Positions 33,030 to 40,318 of a stretch of 42,511 nucleotides of DNA are shown one piece after another. Position 1 is the stretch's first letter, and each line of letters starts with the position of its first letter. A program made the position numbers and the translations under genes. Below the pieces are notes generated by a model. That model was not told the DNA's origin. It did not search any database and was given only the letters and a program-made list of their open reading frames with translations. Source of the stretch: Lautropia sp. (GTDB lineage Bacteria; Pseudomonadota; Gammaproteobacteria; Burkholderiales; Burkholderiaceae_E); contig JAUMZD010000026.1 in assembly GCA_030528325.1 (NCBI GenBank), positions 1-42,511 of the forward strand, in the 5' to 3' direction.

Positions 33030-33962
33030 ATGAAATTCGTGGTGACAGGAACGACCGGCCAGGTGGGCTGGGAACTGATCCGCGCCCTGCAGCCGCTGGG
33101 CGAGGTGGTGCCGGTGTCGATCGACGAGCTCGATCTGAGCGACGCCGAGGCCACCCGTGCGCTGCTCGATCGGGTTCGTCCCGATGTCGTCGTCAATCCG
33201 GCGGCCCACACGGCCGTCGACAAGGCCGAGTCCGATCCGAAAGAGGGCGAGCTGGCCCGTGTGCTGAACGCCGAGGTGCCGGGCGTGCTGGCCGACTGGT
33301 GCAAGCAGCATGGTGCGCTGCTCGTGCATTACTCGACCGACTATGTCTTCAATGGTGAAGGTACGCGGCCGTGGCAGGAAGATGATCCGACCGAGCCGCT
33401 CAACCATTACGGGGCCACGAAGCGCGCAGGTGAAGAGGCCATCCAGCGTTCTGGCTGTCAGCACCTGATCCTGCGCACCTGCTGGGTCTACTCGCTGCAT
33501 GGTGGCAACTTCCTGAAGACGATGGTTCGTCTGGCCGGCAGCCGTGACCACCTGAAAGTGGTGGGCGATCAGGTTGGCGTGCCGACGCCTGCTTCCTTCA
33601 TCGCCGACGTGACGGCCCAGCTGATCCGTCGTCGGAGCATCGATCCGAAGCTGACTGACTGGTCCGGCATCCTGAATCTGGCACCGTCCGGGGAAACCAC
33701 CTGGTACGGCTATGCGAAGGAAGGGCTGGAGACCCTGCACCGGATGACCGTGGCTGCCGGTGAAAACACGGCCGCCCGTCCGCGTCCCGAGTGGCAGGTG
33801 CCGCGCATGCCGACGATGGAAGCCATTCCTGCCAGCGAATTCCCGGTGCCCAGCAAGCGGCCCAGCAATTCGCGCCTCGACCTCTCTCGCATCGAGCAGG
33901 TGTGGGGGCTGAAGATGCCGGCCTGGGACGAGCTGCTGAAAACCGTCCTGCGCGACGCCTGA
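33030..33962 (+). CDS. rfbD: dTDP-4-dehydrorhamnose reductase
   Basis: A 310-aa SDR enzyme. The cofactor loop is TGTTGQVG (6-13), STDYVFNG lies at 102-109, and Y127xxxK131 falls in HYGATKRAGE. It carries out the final NADPH-dependent step to dTDP-L-rhamnose. The ATG at 33030 has GAGGA 6 nt upstream and starts directly at the Rossmann strand; the frame is open 18 codons further. A 12-bp terminator hairpin follows the gene. Confidence 0.95.
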   Translation: MKFVVTGTTGQVGWELIRALQPLGEVVPVSIDELDLSDAEATRALLDRVRPDVVVNPAAHTAVDKAESDPKEGELARVLNAEVPGVLADWCKQHGALLVHYSTDYVFNGEGTRPWQEDDPTEPLNHYGATKRAGEEAIQRSGCQHLILRTCWVYSLHGGNFLKTMVRLAGSRDHLKVVGDQVGVPTPASFIADVTAQLIRRRSIDPKLTDWSGILNLAPSGETTWYGYAKEGLETLHRMTVAAGENTAARPRPEWQVPRMPTMEAIPASEFPVPSKRPSNSRLDLSRIEQVWGLKMPAWDELLKTVLRDA

Positions 33963-34033
33963 ACGAGGGAGCGTCTGCCTCTTCTCCTGTGACGGCAGGC
34001 GCCGGCCATCGGCATCCCGCCTGCATCCAGCAT

Positions 34034-34070
34034 CAGCAACCCCGGCGTGCCCTGCAAACCGGGGTTGCTG
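34034..34070. terminator. 12-bp hairpin after rfbD, shared with the convergent epimerase gene
   Basis: CAGCAACCCCGG (34034-34045) pairs perfectly with CCGGGGTTGCTG (34059-34070) over a 13-nt loop, between convergent stops at 33962 and 34075. It probably ends transcription from both sides. Confidence 0.65.
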
Positions 34071-34074
34071 CGTC

Positions 34075-35097
34075 TCAGCGTCCTGGTTTCAGTGTCTCGG
34101 CCAGCCCCTGTTCCATCGTGTACGGGGGCTGCCAGCCAAAGCGCTGGCAGAAGGCTTCATTGCTGACCGCCAGTGAACCTGCCAGCCGTTGCCACAGGCC
34201 CTCACGGCCGGCCAGCCTGGCCGCGCCGCCCAGCAGGCCTGCAGGAACCGGCAGGAGCCGCGCAGGCTTGCCCGCGGCGGCGGCGATGGCCCGGATCAGA
34301 GCCGGCGTGGAGACCGGTTTTCCGTCACTGAGATGGAAGAGGCCGCCGGCCTTCCCGGGTGAGGCCAGGATCGTCACGATGGCGTCGGCCAGATTGCCCA
34401 CATACAGAAAGCTGCGTTCGTTCCGGATGCTGCCCAGCGGCAATGGCAGTCCGCTGCTGGCGAGTTTCAGCAGGGCGGCAAAGTTGGCTTTCACCCCATG
34501 CCCATAGATCAGCGGGGGGCGCAGCAAGGTGATGTGAAGCTGTGGGTGGCGTCGTGCGAGACGGGTCAGATGCCGCTCAGCCGAGCGTTTGGCAAAACCA
34601 TAGCAGTCCTCCGGACGGGGCGGGTCGTTTTCGCGCAGTGGCTGCCCGGGTGCCGACCATTCCCCGGCCGCCTTGATCGAGCTGAGAAAGACCAGTTGCC
34701 GGACGCCGCAGGCAGCGGCGGCCCGGGCCAGTTCACGCACGCCTGCCACGTTCACCCGGCGAAGCCGTTGGCGGCTTTCGCGGTTGGCGCCCAGCGGAAT
34801 GTGGGCGATGCCCGCGCTGTGGATGACGGCATCGGCATCGTTCAGGATCGGGCGCCAGTCCGCTGCTGCGCCGAAACTCGGATAACGCATGACCGTGATG
34901 GCGGCCCTGACATCCTTCCCGATGGGCATGGTATCCGGGTGCCGTGTGACTGCCCGAACGTGATAGCCGGCGGCCAGCAGATGCCGGATCAGGTGCTGCC
35001 CGACAAAGCCGGCTGCGCCGGTCAGAACCACCGTTCGTTGTCCATTGGCGGAGTCCGAAGCGGCATCGGCAGGGGTAATGCGGGTACTATCATCCAT
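34075..35097 (-). CDS. NAD-dependent nucleotide-sugar epimerase/reductase (extended SDR)
   Basis: A 340-aa SDR. TGAAGFVGQHL is at 26-36, the SSIKAAGE strand at 139-146 and Y166xxxK170 in CYGFAKRSAER; the RPPLIYGHGVKANF segment follows. It resembles the WbpV/WbpK and Gne-like epimerase/reductases found next to WbpL- and WbpM-type genes. It may reduce the 4-keto sugar made by the WbpM-type enzyme, for example to QuiNAc or FucNAc; substrate is inferred. A 20-residue polar leader precedes the Rossmann fold and no clear ribosome site is seen before the ATG, so a later start is possible. It diverges from the phosphomannomutase gene. Confidence 0.82.
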   Translation of the reverse strand: MDDSTRITPADAASDSANGQRTVVLTGAAGFVGQHLIRHLLAAGYHVRAVTRHPDTMPIGKDVRAAITVMRYPSFGAAADWRPILNDADAVIHSAGIAHIPLGANRESRQRLRRVNVAGVRELARAAAACGVRQLVFLSSIKAAGEWSAPGQPLRENDPPRPEDCYGFAKRSAERHLTRLARRHPQLHITLLRPPLIYGHGVKANFAALLKLASSGLPLPLGSIRNERSFLYVGNLADAIVTILASPGKAGGLFHLSDGKPVSTPALIRAIAAAAGKPARLLPVPAGLLGGAARLAGREGLWQRLAGSLAVSNEAFCQRFGWQPPYTMEQGLAETLKPGR

Positions 35098-35178
35098 AAT
35101 GTAAAAGCAGTGCTTCCAGAGCGGTCGTTGAATGTCAGGGCAGGTGACGGCAGACCGGGTATGGCATGTCCATCCGGA

Positions 35179-35215
35179 TCGTCGAGGACAACCGCTCGCC
35201 GCTGCCTCTCGACGA
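35179..35215. other. inverted repeat in the epimerase/phosphomannomutase divergent gap
   Basis: TCGTCGAG (35179-35186) and CTCGACGA (35208-35215) form an 8-bp inverted repeat with a 21-nt spacer, 45 bp before the manB ATG. It would lie in the 5' untranslated region and could be a regulator site or RNA hairpin. Confidence 0.25.
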
Positions 35216-35259
35216 CGACCAGTCTGGCACAGCCTCCATCCACGATCAGAGACTCCAGT

Positions 35260-36684
35260 ATGAGGGCAGAATTCCTACCACCACGCCAGGCACCCAAGGT
35301 GTCGTCGGGCATTTTCAAGGCCTATGATATTCGGGGCATCGTCGATACCGCGCTGACCGAGGAGGCGGTATCGGCCGTCGGGCTGGTGCTGGGCGCCCGT
35401 GCCCGTCAGGCTGGCATCGCATCGATGGTCGTCGGTCGTGACGGGAGACTGTCGGGCCCCCGGCTGGCCGCAGCGCTATCTGCCGGCATCTGTGCCGCGG
35501 GTGTGGATGTGATCGATGTGGGCATGGTACCCACGCCGCTCGTGTATTTCGCCACCGTACTGACCGGCAGTGGTTCCGGCGTGGCAGTCACCGGCAGCCA
35601 CAACCCGCCCGAGTACAACGGCCTGAAGATGATGATGGGGGGTAGCACGTTTTACGGGGACGACATCCAGGATATCGCCCGTACGCTCGCGGATCCCGAG
35701 CGCTATCAGGCGCTGTTCGCCGATCGGCCCGGCAGCATCACGCCCCGCGACGTGGTGCCTGAATACATCGCGCGCATTCAGGGCGAGATCCGTCTGGCCC
35801 GTCCGCTGAAAGTGGTGGTGGACGCCGGTAACGGTGTGGCCGGGGCCGTGGCGCCCGAGCTGCTGAAGGCCATCGGCATCACGGATCTGGTGGAACTTTA
35901 CTGCGATGTCGATGGTCGCTTTCCGAACCACCATCCGGATCCGGCGCATCCCGAAAACCTCCAGTCACTCATCGAATCGGTCAAGGCCAGTGGCGCGGAT
36001 ATCGGCCTGGCCTTCGATGGCGATGGTGACCGGCTTGGCGTCGTCACGCCATCGGGCCAGATCATCTTCCCGGACCGGCAGGTGATGCTGTACGCCTCGG
36101 CCGTGCTGGTCGAGAACCCGGGGGCGACGATCATCTACGACATCAAGTGCTCCCGTCATCTGGCGCCCTGGATCCGTGAGCGGGGCGGGGTGCCGCTGAT
36201 GTGGCGTACCGGCCATTCGCTGATCAAGGCCAAGATGAAGGAGACCGGTGCCAAGTTCGCCGGCGAGATGAGTGGTCACATTTTCTTCAACGATCGTTGG
36301 TATGGCTTCGATGACGGGCTGTACACGGCCGCACGCCTGCTGGAGATCCTGTCCCGGGAAACCGATCCGGGGGGGGCGCTGGAATCATTACCTGATTCGC
36401 CCACGACCCCCGAGTTGCAAATCAGCCTGGCCGAGGGGGAAAATGTCGGCCTGATCGACGCCCTGAGGACGACCGCCGCCTTTGACGGCGCTGTGGAAAT
36501 CATCACGATCGACGGGCTTCGGGTTGAGTATCCTGACGGATTCGGTCTGGTCAGGGCATCCAACACCACGCCGGTTCTGGTACTGCGTTTCGAGGCTGAC
36601 ACCCCTGAAGCCCTGAGAGGCATCCAGCAGCGTTTCAGACAAGCCATTCTCTCCATCCGCCCCGACCTTCAGATTCCATTCTGA
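35260..36684 (+). CDS. manB: phosphomannomutase/phosphoglucomutase
   Basis: A 474-aa alpha-D-phosphohexomutase. The phosphoserine loop is TGSHNPPEYNG (S113), the magnesium loop DGDGDR (253-258) and the sugar-binding GEMSGH (335-340). It interconverts mannose-6-P or glucose-6-P with the 1-phosphates, supplying glucose-1-P for the rfb pathway and mannose-1-P for GDP-mannose. This is the AlgC-like dual role known in the family. The frame is open far upstream, but homology starts at IFKAYDIRG (residue 18), so ATG 35260 is preferred despite only a weak GAGAC site. waaA follows 2 bp later. Confidence 0.93.
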   Translation: MRAEFLPPRQAPKVSSGIFKAYDIRGIVDTALTEEAVSAVGLVLGARARQAGIASMVVGRDGRLSGPRLAAALSAGICAAGVDVIDVGMVPTPLVYFATVLTGSGSGVAVTGSHNPPEYNGLKMMMGGSTFYGDDIQDIARTLADPERYQALFADRPGSITPRDVVPEYIARIQGEIRLARPLKVVVDAGNGVAGAVAPELLKAIGITDLVELYCDVDGRFPNHHPDPAHPENLQSLIESVKASGADIGLAFDGDGDRLGVVTPSGQIIFPDRQVMLYASAVLVENPGATIIYDIKCSRHLAPWIRERGGVPLMWRTGHSLIKAKMKETGAKFAGEMSGHIFFNDRWYGFDDGLYTAARLLEILSRETDPGGALESLPDSPTTPELQISLAEGENVGLIDALRTTAAFDGAVEIITIDGLRVEYPDGFGLVRASNTTPVLVLRFEADTPEALRGIQQRFRQAILSIRPDLQIPF

Positions 36685-36686
36685 TC

Positions 36687-38120
36687 ATGATCACTAGGCA
36701 ACCTGCTACACCCAGCACGGCCCGCAATCTCTACAGCTGGGGGTGGCGCCTGGGCATGCCAGCCATTCTGGGCTACCTGCTCTACCGCAGTATTGCGCAG
36801 CCCGAATATCGCCAGCACTGGGGTGAGCGTTTCGGCCACTGGCCCGTGCCGAGCAGCACCCCGGACATCTTCAGCTATCACCACGGCCAGGTGCGTCCGC
36901 TGTGGATCCATGCCGTCTCGGTGGGGGAGACGGCTGCCGTGCTGCCGCTGCTGCGCCAGTTTGCCGCTGCCTGGCCCGAGGTGCCGATCCTGTTGACCCA
37001 TGGCACGCCAACCGGGCGTGCCGCGGGCGCCCTGCGCCTGCAGGATCTGGGCGGCCGGCTGGCGCAGAGCTATCTGCCCTATGACACGCCCGAGGCGATC
37101 AACCGGTTCTTCGATCACTGGAAGCCGGCCGTCGGGCTGATCGTCGAAACGGAAGTCTGGCCCAATCTGGTAGCCGTGGCCAATGAACGAGGCATTCCGC
37201 TGGCAGCGGTGAACGCGCGGCTCTCGGCCAAGTCCCTGCAGAGAGGCATGCGTTTCCGTTCGCTGATCGAGCCTGCCGTCAAGGGCTATTCCATGATCAT
37301 TGCGCAGACCCAGGATGATGCCGAGCGGATCGCCCGGCTCGGACGGCGCCCGGAGTTCGTGGTGGGCAATCTGAAGTTCGACCAGCCTGCAGACTTCATG
37401 ATGCAGGCGCGCGGTCGAGGCTGGCGGAACCGCTTTGGCGAGCGTCTGGTCGTGCTGGCCGCCAGCACCCGGGAAGGTGAAGAGGCGCTGATTCTGGAGA
37501 GCTGGAAGCAGACGCTGAAGCACCGTCATGGGGAATTCCGCCTGCGGGATGAGCAGGGAGCCGTGCTGGGAGACGGCCTGCCGCCGCTGCTGATCCTCGT
37601 GCCGCGCCATCCGAACCGCTTCGATGCCGTGGCGCGTCTGGTCAAGCGCTACATGGGGCAGGCCCCGCTCTTTCGGGCCTCGCTGGATGATGAGCGCACG
37701 AATTTTTCGGAGGCGTGCGTGCTGCTGGGGGATTCGATGGGCGAAATGCAGGCCTGGTACGCCAGTGCCGACGTGACGGTCATGGGCGGCTCGCTGTTGC
37801 CGTTCGGTTCCCAGAATCTGATCGAGGCCAATGCCGCCGGGTGCCCGGTGGTGCTGGGGCCGTCGGTCTACAACTTCCAGCAGGCCGCCGAGGCGTCGAT
37901 CCTGTTCTCCGCCTCCATCCAGGTCCAGAACCCCCGGGATGCGATCCCGGCCGCGCTGGGGCTGGCGGCCGATCCGGGCCGTCGGGGCGCGATGTCGGAA
38001 GCCGGTGTGGCCTTTGCCCAGGCGCATCGTGGTGCGCTGGAGCGCACGATGGAGGCGCTGGGGCCGCTGCTGGTCGAGACGCTGGGGCGCCCGGCCGTAC
38101 CCTTGCCCGTGTCGGCCTGA
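36687..38120 (+). CDS. waaA: 3-deoxy-D-manno-octulosonic acid (Kdo) transferase
   Basis: A 477-aa GT-B glycosyltransferase of the KdtA family. An N-terminal anchor region (LYSWGWRLGMPAILGYLLYR) precedes HWGERFG. Then come HAVSVGETAAVLPLL, the ETEVWPNL motif, VVGNLKFDQP and the C-terminal GGSLLPFGSQNLIEANAAG donor site. It adds Kdo to lipid IV-A at the inner membrane. It is some 50 residues longer than enterobacterial WaaA, with extra sequence around RLRDEQGAVLGDGLPP. Start is 2 bp after the manB stop, so they are co-transcribed. Confidence 0.94.
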   Translation: MITRQPATPSTARNLYSWGWRLGMPAILGYLLYRSIAQPEYRQHWGERFGHWPVPSSTPDIFSYHHGQVRPLWIHAVSVGETAAVLPLLRQFAAAWPEVPILLTHGTPTGRAAGALRLQDLGGRLAQSYLPYDTPEAINRFFDHWKPAVGLIVETEVWPNLVAVANERGIPLAAVNARLSAKSLQRGMRFRSLIEPAVKGYSMIIAQTQDDAERIARLGRRPEFVVGNLKFDQPADFMMQARGRGWRNRFGERLVVLAASTREGEEALILESWKQTLKHRHGEFRLRDEQGAVLGDGLPPLLILVPRHPNRFDAVARLVKRYMGQAPLFRASLDDERTNFSEACVLLGDSMGEMQAWYASADVTVMGGSLLPFGSQNLIEANAAGCPVVLGPSVYNFQQAAEASILFSASIQVQNPRDAIPAALGLAADPGRRGAMSEAGVAFAQAHRGALERTMEALGPLLVETLGRPAVPLPVSA

Positions 38121-38130
38121 TACTGCCTGC

Positions 38131-38157
38131 GCAGCGGGCAGCGGGCAGCCGCAGCGG
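38131..38157. repeat. short GCAGCGG repeat tract
   Basis: GCAGCGG occurs at 38131-38137, 38138-38144 and 38151-38157 with GCAGCC between, in the 116-bp gap between waaA and the convergent rhodanese gene. This could be slippage or simple GC-rich drift. Confidence 0.35.
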
Positions 38158-38236
38158 GCCGGCAGGGGCGGATTGGCAGGTAGAGACGCAGGGACAGGCA
38201 GACCGAGACTGGCAGTCGGCGCTGGCCGGGCTGGAT

Positions 38237-38569
38237 TCAGTACCGGCGCAGCATCGGATCGATCTGCACCGACCAGGCATCGGTGCCGCCGATCAGGTCG
38301 TGAACCTTCGTGTAGCCATAATGGCTCAGCAGCTGCATCGCCATGCGGCTGCGCACGCCGTGATGGCAGATGGCGACGATGGGGCGGTTGGCGGGCAGGT
38401 CCAGCGCCTCCAGCCCTTCTTCATCCAGTTCGCCCAGCGGCAGCAGCACCGAGCCGGGCAGATGTCCCAGCTCGTATTCCCATTCTTCACGGACATCCAG
38501 CAGGATAGGGTGCGTATCGGCCGGGCCGGACAGCCAGGCCGACAGCTCGGCAGCAGAGAGGCGTTGCAT
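38237..38569 (-). CDS. single-domain rhodanese-like sulfurtransferase
   Basis: A 110-aa rhodanese domain. LLDVREEWEYELGHLPGS (23-40) is the CH2A-type region, and the active-site cysteine C68 lies in ICHHGVRSRMAM, a GlpE-like loop. It transfers sulfane sulfur to small acceptors such as cyanide or thioredoxin in family members; the physiological acceptor is unknown. It starts 13 bp after the PCMT-like gene and is probably co-transcribed with it. Confidence 0.9.
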   Translation of the reverse strand: MQRLSAAELSAWLSGPADTHPILLDVREEWEYELGHLPGSVLLPLGELDEEGLEALDLPANRPIVAICHHGVRSRMAMQLLSHYGYTKVHDLIGGTDAWSVQIDPMLRRY

Positions 38570-38582
38570 CGGGGCGGGGGAA

Positions 38583-39251
38583 TCAGAAGCGGAAGTGGCT
38601 GGCGGCCGGAAAGCCCTTCAGCGACGGCACGATCGTTTCGAACAGATCCACATGCGTGAGGCCGTTCCCGGTACGGGTATACAGACGGGCTTCCATCACC
38701 GGCGCCTCACCCACGAAACAGAAGAGGCGCCCATCCCTGGCCAGACGATCAAGAAAGGGTGTCGGCTCCAGGGCCACGGCGCCCGACAGGATGATCACGT
38801 CCCACTGGCCATCCCCAAGTTCGAGTGCCTGATGCCCATCGCCAACCCGCAGATCCAGGCCGACGATGCCTGCACGGCCCAGGTTGCTGGCGGCAAAGTT
38901 CGCCAGCATCGGGTCGATTTCCCAGGAGCTGATCCGGCGGCTACAGTGTGCAGCCAGTGCCGTGCCATAGCCCGAGCCCGTGCCGATCTCCAGCACCGAC
39001 TCATGTTGCTGGATGTTCAGACTCTGCAGGATGTGTGCCTCGACCTTGGGGGCGAGCATCACTTCACCGGAGGCATGGCCATCCACGGTCAGGGGCACTT
39101 CTGCGTCGGCAAAGGCCATCCCACGGTAGGCAGGCGGGACGAAGTCCTCGCGCCTGACCGTCCCCAGCAGCTGGAGTACGCGCTCGTCGCGCACATTCCA
39201 GGGGCGGATCTGTTGCTCGATCATGTTGAAACGGGCCTGCTCGATATTCAT
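38583..39251 (-). CDS. PCMT-family (protein-L-isoaspartate O-methyltransferase-like) SAM methyltransferase
   Basis: A 222-aa class I methyltransferase. SAM loop VLEIGTGSGYGTALAA is near 87-102, and the N-terminal helix region MIEQQIRPWNVRDERVLQ and REDFVPPAYRGMAFAD matches the PCMT family. The usual G-Q-T-I-S-x-P active-site stretch of true isoaspartyl methyltransferases reads GEVMLAPKVEA here, so repair activity is doubtful. The start at MNIEQARF is chosen from homology; the frame runs 184 codons further upstream without support. It pairs with the rhodanese gene. Confidence 0.85.
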   Translation of the reverse strand: MNIEQARFNMIEQQIRPWNVRDERVLQLLGTVRREDFVPPAYRGMAFADAEVPLTVDGHASGEVMLAPKVEAHILQSLNIQQHESVLEIGTGSGYGTALAAHCSRRISSWEIDPMLANFAASNLGRAGIVGLDLRVGDGHQALELGDGQWDVIILSGAVALEPTPFLDRLARDGRLFCFVGEAPVMEARLYTRTGNGLTHVDLFETIVPSLKGFPAASHFRF

Positions 39252-39514
39252 GGTGGTGCCAGCCGGGTCAGAATTGCCAGAAAGGGATGAAAGCCCCGCG
39301 GGGCCAGACGGTCGATGATCCAGGGTGCCGGTGGGCGCAGCGGGCGTATCTTCCTTGGGCGGAAGCACTTCCCTGTTCGACGCGATGGGCACCCTGGCGC
39401 CCGGCCCCATCAGGGCAACCGGACGCATCCGGTCAAGGTTAACCAGTGAAGGCGGCAGATGCAACTTCTCCCCGTTTTCCTGCCGCCCGAACTCCTGGGC
39501 GGCAGGCGCCCCGC

Positions 39515-40258
39515 TCAGGGGCACTCGCAGGACGAGTCGGGGCAGGGTGTGGCAGATACCGTCGGCGTGGGGTGATCCGCCGCCGGCGCCGGGCCTTCGC
39601 GCAATGTCATCAGCACCAGTTCGGTATGGTGCTGGATGAAGTTGGGCATTTTCAGCTGGGCTTCCTCGGGTACGCAGCAGCCCACGGACTGCATCCAGAT
39701 CAGACGCAGCAGCAGCGGCGACAGCACCATGTGTGTCGTGACATCCAGATTCGGGGTCGGGCGGAACTCCTGCCGCTCGATGCCCCGGCGGATGATCCGG
39801 CACACCACTTCATGGCCCAGGGTCGCCACTTCCTCATGGAAGAACCGGGCGACCTCGGGGAAGTTGCTGGCCTCGCTCATCACCAGTTTCAGGATGCCCG
39901 CCGTCTTCGGCTTGCTGAAGCAGCTCCACCAGCAATTCAGCACATCCGCCAGCAGCTGCCCGCTGCTGCCGGTGGCCTGCTCGACGCGGGTACGGAACTG
40001 TTCGATCACCGGTAGAATGGTGACGCGCACCACGGCCTTGAACAGATCTTCCTTGCAGGCGTAATAGAGGTACAACGTGCCCTTGGAAACCCCGGCCCTG
40101 GTCGCCACATCGTCCAGACGGGCGGCCGCATAGCCGCGGGCGACGAAAACCTCCAGCGCAGCGTCGAGCAGCTCGCCGGGGCGATGCGCCTTGCGCCGCG
40201 CCCAGGCACGGGGACGTTTGCAACGGGGGGCGGAGGGGGGATGAGTCTGTTCTGCCAT
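39515..40258 (-). CDS. TetR/AcrR-family transcriptional repressor
   Basis: A 247-aa regulator. The helix-turn-helix lies at about 28-75: LLDAALEVFVARGYAAARLD, then TRAGVSKGTLYLYYACKEDLF. The ligand-binding part resembles the AcrR C-terminal TetR_C family (about 90-210). The last 25 residues are Pro/Thr-rich. It is preceded by a near-perfect palindrome at 40263-40284 that ends 4 bp before its ATG, so autorepression is likely. No Shine-Dalgarno site fits between palindrome and ATG, so the mRNA may be leaderless or a later start is used. Possible targets include efflux genes elsewhere; no pump gene is adjacent. The 263 bp between its stop and the PCMT-like start shows no gene. Confidence 0.88.
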   Translation of the reverse strand: MAEQTHPPSAPRCKRPRAWARRKAHRPGELLDAALEVFVARGYAAARLDDVATRAGVSKGTLYLYYACKEDLFKAVVRVTILPVIEQFRTRVEQATGSSGQLLADVLNCWWSCFSKPKTAGILKLVMSEASNFPEVARFFHEEVATLGHEVVCRIIRRGIERQEFRPTPNLDVTTHMVLSPLLLRLIWMQSVGCCVPEEAQLKMPNFIQHHTELVLMTLREGPAPAADHPTPTVSATPCPDSSCECP

Positions 40259-40262
40259 ATCG

Positions 40263-40284
40263 TTAATGACCGATCAGTCATTAA
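40263..40284. promoter_or_regulatory. palindromic operator at the TetR-family gene start
   Basis: TTAATGAC (40263-40270) and GTCATTAA (40277-40284) are perfect inverted arms around CGATCA, whose GATC core is itself symmetric. Only one base pair in 22 breaks the symmetry. The size and TGAC/GTCA cores fit a TetR-family dimer-of-dimers site. Confidence 0.7.
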
Positions 40285-40318
40285 TTTACTCCCTGTGTCC
40301 CGTCCCGTCAATCCTGCC

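Noticed and set aside
34498..35259. 254-codon N-terminal extension of the phosphomannomutase frame
   Set aside because: It lies antisense to the epimerase gene and has no family similarity; homology begins just after ATG 35260.
39252..39803. 184-codon N-terminal extension of the PCMT-like frame
   Set aside because: It overlaps the TetR-family gene and is not similar to methyltransferases.
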